Shown: positions 10,731-18,779 of the stretch, one piece after another
How the letters are laid out: each line of letters begins with the position of its first letter
Numbering within the stretch: position 1 is the stretch's first letter
Source of the DNA: Dryomyza anilis
Taxonomy: Eukaryota; Arthropoda; Insecta; Diptera; Dryomyzidae
Length of the DNA stretch: 64,000 bases
Assembly: GCA_951804985.1 (NCBI GenBank)
Contig: OX638131.1
Location: 61,657,598 to 61,721,597, forward strand
Reading direction: 5' to 3'
The notes under the pieces: model-generated
What the model was told of the DNA's origin: nothing
Database searches by the model: none
The model's input: the letters and a program-made list of their open reading frames with translations, nothing else
Made by a program: the position numbers and the translations under genes

Positions 10731-11075
10731 ATTAAAGTGTGTTTTGTTTTTAATTAATTCTTTTCCCCAATGAAAAAGTAGCGGAATTTTTGGCGAAACA
10801 GGGGTAATTTTTCCTCCAAAATACTGCTCATGATACGTAGTTTTTTTAGGAAACATTTTTTCCCTTTTCGAACATTGTCACGATACCTATTTTCCAGCAG
10901 GGGTAAAAATTCTATGAGGAATTTTATTCACGATAAGGCTGATAATGTTGGTTTAATTCACCAGTGTGAAAATGATTACTATTAGTTCACTGTAAACCAG
11001 TTAGACAGTAACTGCTAAATCCCAATAAACCAAAAACCTGGATATTAAGTGATTTTCGAATGCATATTGAACATG

Positions 11076-11787
11076 CACCCAGAAAAAAATCATGGAAATT
11101 GATAGTATTTCAATTGAAAAACAATAATTTATACCATTAAAATTAGTCAATAGGATGCGTCCCATTAGTTAAGTAATATTGAAACTGTTAATACAATGTG
11201 TGGTTGTACCATAAATTTTATTAAAACAAAAATGTATTTTAGTTAATTTATTATATATATTATTTTATTTAAATGTCGAAATGGATATTCACTTTTACAA
11301 CACACACATAAAAATACACTTTTTGCTGCAAAAGGTTATAACACATTTAATAGAAGTTCTATGTATTATTTATTTTCTGTAATAAATAAAAATATAAATA
11401 TAACTAAATATATAAATATAATTTATTTACATTAAATACATTGAGTCCTTACCAATGTCTCGTTTAATAATGTGGATTGTTACAAAAAAAATACATGCGA
11501 CCATTTTGAGTAAACACGCAGAATGACGTTCAAAACGAACATGTTTGTATTCGTTTTTGTTTTTTTACACCACGTTTATTATATTAGGAGGAAACCATTA
11601 AAACAACAGTATTTATTCTATTTAAAATAATAATATTGAAATATTTAAATTTATGGTACTGAACTTTTCAAATAATATTGAATTAATTAGAAAACTTTTG
11701 ATTTAAAAAGAAAAAACTATTAATACATGAACCATAAGATCAATGGTCGTACCATAAAGTACTTAATGGTACATTTTCTTCTGAGTG
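11076..11787 (+). mobile_element. TA/TG-target MITE family M, copy A
   Basis: The left end is CACCCAGAAAAAAAT; the right end, inverted, is CACTCAGAAGAAAAT. TG stands on both sides (11074-11075 and 11788-11789) and once in the empty site near 22075, so the duplication is 2 bp. TIRs starting CAC with TA-like 2-bp duplications point to a Tc1/mariner-type mobiliser. Copies B and D share the interior over hundreds of bases. Confidence 0.72.
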
Positions 11788-12070
11788 TGGATATCGAAGC
11801 TTTCACTGGAGAAAAGCGTTCAACTTTTTGTAATTGTAAGCTTGAAAACCATAGCGTTCTCCAGCAATACTTGTAGCTTTTTATCCAATGGAATCTAGCC
11901 TTTACCTAAACTTGAATTCCGACATTCAATATACATTCGAGGTTTAACTTAATTGTAAGCTATAAATAAAATGTGATTCGACCTTCAAATTACACTTGAA
12001 TTCAAGCGCATATATTTCCCTAATTAAAGGTTTAAATATAATATAAAAAAAACGCATATATGTTGTAATA

Positions 12071-12246
12071 CTATATATTAAAAGGAATTAAAGTATGTTC
12101 TACAGCTGCAATATCACCTGCACCGATGGCAGTGTACAGGAACTTCTTGTAAAATACACGACGTGCCTCGAAGATCAAACCAGTGAATCCAATTGCTCCA
12201 CTGCGATGTATAACATTGCCAGGTTCACGTAAAATATCAATGTTGT
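12071..12246 (-). CDS. MIC26/MIC27-like (apolipoprotein O family), downstream exon
   Basis: On the minus strand a TATTCATACGCAG acceptor opens a frame reading NIDILREPGNVIHR, then SGAIGFTGLIF and FYKKFLYTAIGAG, ending IPFNI and TAG at 12073-12071. The family hallmark is a GAIG.GGLAG.I-type hydrophobic segment followed by a basic K+L.Y motif. MIC26/27 proteins sit in the mitochondrial inner membrane as parts of the MICOS complex at cristae junctions. Spliced to 12375-12309, the frame stays open and the summed length is a multiple of three. The family normally continues for tens of residues beyond this point, starting with a CYP/YYP-like motif; here it diverges after GAG and stops. It may therefore be a truncated paralogue or a decaying duplicate. 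Confidence 0.55.
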
Positions 12247-12308
12247 CTGCGTATGAATAAAAATATATTAATATTTCACAAACGTATTCGTAAACCTTGG
12301 CCACTTAC

Positions 12309-12375
12309 ATTGTATATCAGTCCATCGTGCATTTTCCGTGCAGAAGAATTCTCGGGATAACTTTCGTGTTTGGAC
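12309..12375 (-). CDS. MIC26/MIC27-like, upstream exon
   Basis: On the minus strand a TATATAAGTGCAG acceptor precedes a 67-nt exon reading VQTRKLSREFFCTENARWTD, followed by the donor GTAAGT. The intron to the next exon (12308-12247) is 62 bp, a typical small fly intron. The one-base phase joins in frame to NIDILREP. Exons further 5' should lie to the right of 12376 but none was found in the 12.4-14.5 kb sequence, where a MITE (12468-13344) interrupts the region. The identification rests mainly on the downstream exon. Confidence 0.45.
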
Positions 12376-12467
12376 CTGCACTTATATATTAATTGATTTG
12401 TCTGTTTGCTAATTCAAGCGAAAACAATCACCTCAATGATTGTGCGAATGCAGTGTCACTTATGTAC

Positions 12468-13344
12468 ACCCAGAAAAAAATCATGATAAATTAATAGTAT
12501 TTCAATAGAAAAACAACAATTTATACTATTAAAATTGGTCAATAGGAAGCGTACCATTAGTTTAATAATATTCAAATTTTTAAAACGATATGATGTTGTA
12601 CCATACATATTATAATGTATTCTTTTAATTACAATAAGCAAAACCTATAAATATTAAATGAAACGTATTATTACTTTTATGGTATAGTCGAATTAAATTT
12701 TCCTAATAATTTATTAAAACAAAAATGGATTTTAGTTAATTTATTGTATATTTTATTTTGTTTATATGTCAAAATGGAAATTCACTTATATAAATCACAC
12801 ACATAAAAAGACACTTCTCGTTGCAAAAGATTATAACACATTTAATGTTCGCTTCAGTTTCCAATAATTGATTGTAATACTTGAGTCTGCATTTATTTTT
12901 GAGTCCGCTGCCATAATAAAAATTCGATGTATTATTTATTTTCTGTAATAAATGAAACAAAAAGTTTAAATATAATGAAATTACATTAAATACATTGAGT
13001 TCTTACCAATGATAAACGCGTCATAATGTCGATTATCACAAAAAATGCATGTGACCAATTTGAGCAAACACGCAAAATGACGAACAAAACGAACATGTTT
13101 TTATTCGTTTTTATGTATTTTTTTTGCCACCTTTACTATTATAGGAGGAAACCATTAAAATAATAGTATTTATTCTATTAAAAATAATAATATTGAAATA
13201 TTTAAATTTATGGTGCTTAATTTTTCGAATACTGTCAAATTAATAAGAAAACTTTTGATTTAAAAAGAAAAAACTACTAACACATGAACCATAACATCAA
13301 TGGTCGTACCATTAAGTACTTAATGGTACATTTTCTTCTGAGTG
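12468..13344 (+). mobile_element. MITE family M, copy B (877 bp)
   Basis: The ends are CACCCAGAAAAAAAT and, inverted, CACTCAGAAGAAAAT, with flanking TA at 12466-12467 and 13345-13346. The interior is collinear with copy A, with additional sequence around 12640-12960. It sits just upstream, in gene direction, of the MIC26-like exons. Confidence 0.78.
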
Positions 13345-14531
13345 TAGTGGTGAAAAAAATGAAAATTTTCTTGTTGACATTTAATTTATAACGTCACTAA
13401 GTTGCCACTGAGTAATTTTGTGTAGTGAATTTCGTATCAGGTGTTTTTAACTTCGAAAACCAACGTTGGAATAACATTCATTTCTTCGGCTTGATCATAA
13501 CATTACATCCACACTGGTTGTAAAAGAAAATTCTCAAAATTTATCGAACCTTAAACTCATTGCTTATTAGGATGGTATACAATTGCTTAACAGATGTTTT
13601 CAAAGATTTGTTGGGATAAAAAAAATAAAAACTTCGTCTATACTTTTTAAAGATTATTTTAAGGAATTGTTAACATGTTTTCCACGAAAATATGAGAAGA
13701 AATAAGAATTTAAAGACAAATAAAAAATTTATATATTTAAAATATCAAAATTTGCGCAAAAAAACAAAATTATGTACAGATTTATAATTGTAAAGTAAGC
13801 GGATCACGTCTATTTCAAAAATATATAAGTGAATCTGTGAGACTTATATTTCATAGATGTCCTTTTAAAAATTCACGATGAATATATTTATTATTTAAAA
13901 ATACGTAGAAAAAAAGTAGGCGGATCACGGCCATTTTTGAAACCAATATTTATAGTCGCAATTTAATAATACGTTTTAAATTTTAGAACCATATCTTGAC
14001 TAATTTACGAGTTATGGATTCCCAATGAATAATATATAAGTGACTTGAATGTAAAGTGAACGTGACCGTTGACCGATTTAGCTCATTTTTAAACTCTGAA
14101 CTACTTTTTGGCCAAAACGTATTGAAATTAAATTTACCGCATTCGGAACATTATTTTTGAAATAAGCGTGTATACACACAGATAGAAAGACAGACTTTAA
14201 ATCTGAAACAATATGTTCCTAGAATAAAAATTGCAAAGTGGTGCAGGAGAGATAAAAAGGAAGTAATGCTGATTAAGAATATACATACTTTTCAATGGAT
14301 ACCGGCCACTTTTCTTAAGGGCCGATATATAAGCACCAAATAATTAAATAATTAAGTCCCACAAAAACAAATACTTTGGACATCCGCAGTTATACGCAGT
14401 CAAACTAAATGTCATTAATTAGCATAATATATAAAGTATACAATACAATAACAAACATTGCTCTTTAAAAACCCCATTTAAGAAAATAAATTCCTACTCT
14501 CGGTTAAAAGTTATGAATACAATCAGCCTTA
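13345..14531. other. Non-coding; tail of segment S and a degenerate dispersed repeat
   Basis: 13360-13590 belongs to segment S (matching 30425-30640). 13790-14300 contains two copies of a GCGGATCACG.C.ATTT phrase and a CACACAGATAGAAAGACAGAC stretch, resembling degenerate dispersed repeats of flies. No coding sequence was seen. Confidence 0.4.
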
Positions 14532-15136
14532 TCGTGCACGCTTCGGGAATATTCTATTCCCTCGGAATTTTTTGTTCCCAGGTACAATTTTTTGGTATCG
14601 TCAATCTCCCAGCAACAGCAATTCCCCCGGAATTGCAGTTTTACAATATGGCCAGATTTTTTTTTAATACGTTTTTTTTTGTTAAATTTATCATTTCAGA
14701 TAATAAAGTTGTAAAATAATAGTTCAGATATAAAATATTTATACAGATCTTTATTATTTGCAGTTAACGATACTTTTATGCACAAATTTTAGAATTGAAC
14801 ATCTGGCAACGCTAAATCAGCTGTTTTTGCCAAATGTCAAACAGTGTTGTTTGATAAAATTACGTAGTGTTGTGCAAATAAATATTAAAATTATGTTAAA
14901 CTGAAATAAAAAGCATATAAAATAACTCTTAATTGTAGTTTTTCATTTAAGAAAATGTTGTGATTAGATTGCGTTCATTTTTCAAGAGTTAATATAAAAT
15001 TAAGATATTCTCCAGCCGGTGAAGTTTTTCCGGTGGTAGAATATATCTGTAATTTATTTGTGCAGAAATATGTAAATAACTTTTATTTAAATAATTCATA
15101 ATCCATAGATATTTGTTAACATATTATAAATAAAAG
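14532..15136 (+). repeat. Repeat pair Q, copy 2
   Basis: Same family and orientation as 10121-10730. It is cut at 15137 by TACACCCAG sequence, whereas copy 1 continues with TATAGTTAATTAAAG. Confidence 0.7.
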
Positions 15137-15138
15137 TA

Positions 15139-15207
15139 CACCCAGAAAAAAATACTATATAAATAATAGGGAGTTTTTCCATTTTGATTTAAGGTCATTA
15201 TTGAGTG
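15139..15207. mobile_element. Possible deletion derivative of MITE family M (69 bp)
   Basis: It begins CACCCAGAAAAAAAT after TA (15137-15138), as in copies A and B, and ends ATTGAGTG followed by TG. Only the left terminus is a strong match, so it may be a truncated end rather than a complete short element. Confidence 0.4.
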
Positions 15208-15233
15208 TGTCATTTATAGTGCGTCTTTTACTC

Positions 15234-15962
15234 TCAATCTCGTTTTAGTCTCCAGCAGCCTTTCATGGCTTCGCCTCTGATGAAGATGTCAAGTGGTGGT
15301 AGGTTTAAGATTGCATTCAGTGCTGGACCAGGTGTAGTGGGAAAGGCACCCGTAACACCCAGACACACGGTTCTCTGAATCTTGGCAAGACTAGTTGTCA
15401 CGCATTTTCGCGACAGCTTGTTCCACCAGACTACCGATGCATATGATATCATCGGTCTTATCATTGCCGTGTAAATCCATAAGGTTTTGCTCGGCGATAG
15501 TCCCCATGTCTTCCCAAAAATTCATCCGCATTGCCAGAAGGCATTCAATGCTCGCGAAATTTTATTTTCAACATGTTTTGTCCAAAGTAGTTTACTATCT
15601 AGAGTTAAGCCCTGATATTTTACTTCGTTAGACAGAGGAATAATGACACCCTTAAGTACTGGTAGAGATAATCCTGTCATTATTCTTTTCCTAGTGAAGA
15701 GAACAATCCCTGTTTTGTGAGAGTTGACGGAAAGTCCGTTTGCAGTACACCAGCTGTCAATTCGGTTCAATGAGTTTTGTGTTTTAACACAGACCTCATT
15801 GAGGGAAAAGCCTGTGGCAAGAATGGCAACATCATCTGCATAGGCCTGGGAATAGACACCTGGTCCATCGAGATCGTTGACTAGAGAGTCAACCAGCATA
15901 CACCAGAGCATGGGGGAGAGAACGCCTCCTTGAGGACAACCTCTATTCACCCCTGCCATAAT
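15234..15962 (-). pseudogene. Non-LTR retrotransposon RT fragment (R1/LOA/I-like group)
   Basis: On the minus strand it starts just before RT motif RGCPQGGVLSPMLW, then QAYADDVAILA (the catalytic YADD), then CTANGLSVNSHKTGIVLFTR, a QGLTLDSKLLW thumb-type block and, after a frameshift near 15470-15520, IRPMISYASVVWW. This order is typical of RT domain 4 to thumb in R1/LOA/I-related LINEs. Everything upstream of GCPQGG is missing: the sequence switches abruptly to the 59-bp minisatellite. The C-terminus ends near 15234. It is a dead 5'-truncated copy, though the YADD motif is intact. Confidence 0.8.
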
Positions 15963-15972
15963 ATACTGACCG

Positions 15973-16350
15973 CAAAGGTCTTAGATTTACATACAGGTGC
16001 GTCATTGGAGCTATTTTGGATGAAACTGTTCCAATGGTCATAGATTCACATCCAGGTGCGTCATTGGAACATTTTTGGTTGCACCTGTTCCAATGGACAT
16101 AGATTCACAGCCAGATGCGTAATTAGAACTTTTTTGGATGCACCTGTTCCAATGGGTATAGATTCACATCATGGTGCGTCATTGGAACTTTTTTGGATGA
16201 TACTGTCCCAATGGGCATAGATTCACAACCAGGTGTGTCATTGGACCTTTTTTAGTTGCACCTGTTCCAATGGACATAGATTCACATCCAGGTGAGTCAT
16301 TGGAACTTTTTTTGATGAAACTGCTCCAATGGGCTTAGATTCACATCCAT
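15973..16350. repeat. 59-bp minisatellite, six full units plus a partial
   Basis: Units start at 15973, 16032, 16091, 16150, 16209, 16268 and 16327: a constant 59-bp period with no indel over six units, but many substitutions. The core is CATAGATTCACATCCAGGTG then GCGTCATTGGAAC. It directly abuts the truncated RT at 15962. Confidence 0.92.
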
Positions 16351-16351
16351 A

Positions 16352-16412
16352 TCCAAAAAAGTTCCAATGACGCACCTGGATGTGTTTCTATGCCCATTAG
16401 AACAGATTTATC
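16352..16412. repeat. Inverted unit of the 59-bp minisatellite
   Basis: AAAAAAGTTCCAATGACGCACC followed by a TGGATGTG block is the reverse complement of the core of the preceding array, so the last partial forward unit and this unit can form a hairpin. A further degenerate trace continues to about 16455. Confidence 0.75.
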
Positions 16413-16652
16413 CAAAAAAAAGTTATGCACTAGTGAATCTACACCTCTTCCAATACAGTGGCTTGATTAATTGATAATATTTAGGTAATGGAATACTCTT
16501 CATAAAAGTAAATTTTAAAATATGTTATTATTACTTTTTATTCCTCAATCACTTTTAATTTCTATTACATATTTCAAATTACATTTTGCAAAATGTAATT
16601 TTAATTGAAAAAAAATCAATTACAATCAGGGCAATCGTCGTAGCGGATATTT

Positions 16653-16874
16653 TCATTCGGATTCGGATTTATCTATCATATGATCCGAATCGAATTCAAA
16701 GTTCGGAGTTATGGTATCACAAGTTCCGTCGGAACTAATTTTTTGACAGATTTTCGACACTTTTTCTACGAATGCATTGTTGTGTCGATGTAATTCTTTG
16801 TGTGAAAAAATCTTTTGTTTTGAATTAATTAATGAATTTTTGCTGTAATTTGTGCTCAAGTGATATAAATACAA
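16653..16874 (-). CDS. Unrecognised ORF inside the TIR-bounded segment
   Basis: A 73-codon frame with a plausible composition: a Ser/Asp/Glu-rich C-terminus (EFDSDHMIDKSESE) and a His/Lys-rich middle (KELHRHNNAFVEKVSKICQK). No domain is recognised. Its C-terminal end lies inside the left inverted-repeat zone. It could be a fragment of the element's own protein or chance. Confidence 0.25.
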   Translation of the reverse strand: MYLYHLSTNYSKNSLINSKQKIFSHKELHRHNNAFVEKVSKICQKISSDGTCDTITPNFEFDSDHMIDKSESE

Positions 16875-16904
16875 ATGCCATTTGCTGTTTATGCTTTAAG
16901 TCCG

Positions 16905-16982
16905 GGGTGCTGGAGACGTCCGCCAGCTACTTACTTATTCAACAAGTGGGAGCTGGCCAAAGATCTGAACTTCACGAATTAA
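16905..16982 (+). pseudogene. RIC1-like gene fragment, C-terminal-region piece
   Basis: 16907-16942 reads VLETSASYLL-IQ and, after a +1 shift, 16941-16979 reads NKWELAKDLNFTN. The RIC1 family (Rab6A-GEF complex partner 1) has an L.TAASYLII-Q segment and, some 20-30 residues later, a KW(E/D)LAKDL segment. Here the linker is missing, so an internal deletion of coding sequence is implied. In intact RIC1 this part lies downstream of the LPHF.H.LELLLH part, but here it lies upstream of it. Confidence 0.55.
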
Positions 16983-17133
16983 CAAGAAACTACTACATAT
17001 TGCAAATAAAAAAAGTACTTTTATCTTAAAGCATAAAATTAATTCATTTCTCTTGTGTTTCGTTTAACAAAAGTATAAAAATTAGAAAATGTTAAATAGT
17101 TAAATTCATTTGTCTACTGCGCGACTGTCTCTT

Positions 17134-17480
17134 ACTGAATCTGTGGCGCTCAGCATGCGCGTGGGCTTGCCGCTATTTCGCTCTAAATTTCCAAAGTGCT
17201 GGATAAGACACAGCGCACGCGGCTGAACTCCGCTGCAACTCTATCACTGGCGATACTCGTCGACAATGAGGTGGCGCTCAGCGGCGAGGATGAGGTGACA
17301 ATTTACTGTCTGCTCGAGCACAAGTTTATCAAGTCTATTCTGGGAAACAACGCCTGTGAGATAGCGCAATCGTGTCGCTCGCTTCCACATTTTCAGCATG
17401 CGCTGGAGCTGGTTCTGCACGACGTGGCCGAGGCAACCAGCCCAGCTAACCAACACTGCTGCTCAGCACACTTTTTATGA
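17134..17480 (+). pseudogene. RIC1-like gene fragment with frameshift
   Basis: The 17196-17480 frame contains LEHKFIKSILGNNACEIAQS and LPHFQHALELVLHDV. This is the pattern of the RIC1 C-terminal region (a Golgi Rab6 GEF subunit), which has IA..C..LP.F.H.LELLLHEVLEEE. Just upstream (17134-17185) ALSMRVGLPLF reads in another frame, giving a frameshift near 17185-17195. After HDVAEATS the frame departs from the family and stops. The sequence is conspicuously GC-richer than its flanks, as expected of recently coding DNA. It is a captured or pseudogenised piece, not a full gene. Confidence 0.65.
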
Positions 17481-17734
17481 GATTTCGCTTCATGCATGAG
17501 GCTTCATGCATGAAGCCCGTCGTATGATTGCCATTGTAATTGAAAAAAGATCAATTACAATTACATTGAAACTGCCTTTAAAGTGGGAATAATTTCAAAG
17601 TTTTTTTTTTTCCAAATATTTCCAATTTTTATTTCAATAATTGAAATAATTTACCATAACTAATTTCTTAAAACGTTTTCATAATTAAAAAAATATATAT
17701 AATTTATAATAATTTAAAATCTCCCACTGCAATT

Positions 17735-18340
17735 GAAGCGTTGGGTGCAATAGGGGCATTATGTGAAAAAGTAAGGTTTGAGATATTTGCGTTTAAAGTT
17801 TTTGAATGTCCGTATCTCAAAAAGGAATAAAGCGATTTTATTGATTCAAATTTTCCATTAAAATTTGAACTTTTAGCTTTATTATGTACTTTTCAAATTT
17901 GTTTTGGAGGTCCTATTAATATATAAAATAATTAATTAAAATAAATAATTTATACGCCCTTATTGCATAAAACGAGTAATAAAATTTGGGCGTAATGAGT
18001 TTTAGAGATATAAGCATTACATAAATGAAATAAATAAACATTATTGTGCATAGTCTGGATATACTTATTGTTATGAATGGATAAAGATTTAAATTACGGT
18101 CAAAATGGCTCAAAACTAAAATAACTCTGTTGAAAACTGAGTCTGCTAAAAAATTAAAAATATGAAAAAATAATATTTTTTGTATGGAGATAACGCCCTT
18201 ATTGCATAAAACGACAAAAAACTTCATGCAATCGATCTGGGATTTCACAGAATGGTAAAAGGCACTGCCGGGATCATTCGGTGTGAATGTTGCAAAAAGG
18301 GCGTGATGATGCCTAACGCCCTTATTGCACCCAACGCTTC
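17735..18340. mobile_element. TIR element, 606 bp, with internal terminal-repeat echoes
   Basis: The ends start GAAGCGTTGGGTGCAATA and, inverted, the same, each continuing RGGGCRTTA. AATT flanks both sides (17731-17734, 18341-18344), but because AATT is palindromic this may be part of the TIR. Internally ACGCCCTTATTGCATAAAACGA occurs near 17955 and 18191, echoing the terminus. The 17916-18248 minus frame is hydrophobic and low-complexity and is not taken as coding. The superfamily is unknown. Confidence 0.65.
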
Positions 18341-18359
18341 AATTAGTTTTTTAAATGAG

Positions 18360-18775
18360 TTTCCGACAAAAAAAATATATTGATTCCAATAATTTGGTAG
18401 GTCAACAAAATAATAAAAAATATTTGTTGATAATAATTTATATATTATAAACTATATTATTATTTTATAAACTAAATTATAAACTAGATTATTATAAATA
18501 AAACAACAGAAAAATATTTTGGTGAACAGTTAGTAATCATTTTTAGAAATTTTTTAAACATTATTTTTTCATTTCCTGGGCGTGAAATATTTCTTTTTTT
18601 GTATTTCCTCCATTGTTGTTTTCTGGTTCGTCATTTTGTTTTTTCCTTCCAAATTTGATTTTATTACAATTAAAAATCACATTTCTTATAATGTCGGTGC
18701 TCGATGTATTTATTCGGTTAACCGATCGCGGGTTTGAAGCGGACTTTGCCACTGGACCAGCTGCTGTTTACTCAC
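18360..18775. other. Non-coding AT-rich stretch
   Basis: TTATAAACTA-type short direct repeats lie near 18440-18500. No feature is recognised. Confidence 0.4.
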
Positions 18776-18779
18776 GCTT

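Larger units (their letters stand above)
11018..13590. repeat. Paralogous segment S, copy 1 (contains MIC26-like exons)
   Basis: The parts 11018-11075 plus 11788-12085, and 12410-12465 plus 13360-13590, match 22027-22435 and 30300-30640 in the same order and orientation. Copy 1 carries MITEs at 11076-11787 and 12468-13344. At the first of these, copy 2 shows the empty site (GAACATG joined directly to GTTATCG near 22075). Confidence 0.65.
16590..17568. mobile_element. TIR-bounded segment carrying RIC1-like fragments
   Basis: The left end (16591-16640: AATGTAATTTTAATTGA, then TCAATTACAATC and GGCAATCGTCGTAG) matches the reverse complement of the right end (17568-17506: AATGTAATTGTAATTGA, then TCAATTACAATGGCAATCA and TACGACGGG). 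The inverted repeats are about 55 bp and imperfect, each containing its own small hairpin. No clear target duplication was identified. Inside are two out-of-order pieces of a RIC1-like gene and a minus-strand frame (16874-16653) of unknown identity. Mobility is an inference from structure. Confidence 0.45.

Noticed and set aside
15973..16350. CRISPR-like array of regularly spaced repeats
   Set aside because: Units are contiguous 59-bp tandem copies without unique spacers, in eukaryotic DNA.
17916..18248. 110-codon hydrophobic minus frame
   Set aside because: AT-driven composition, inside a TIR element without any transposase motif.
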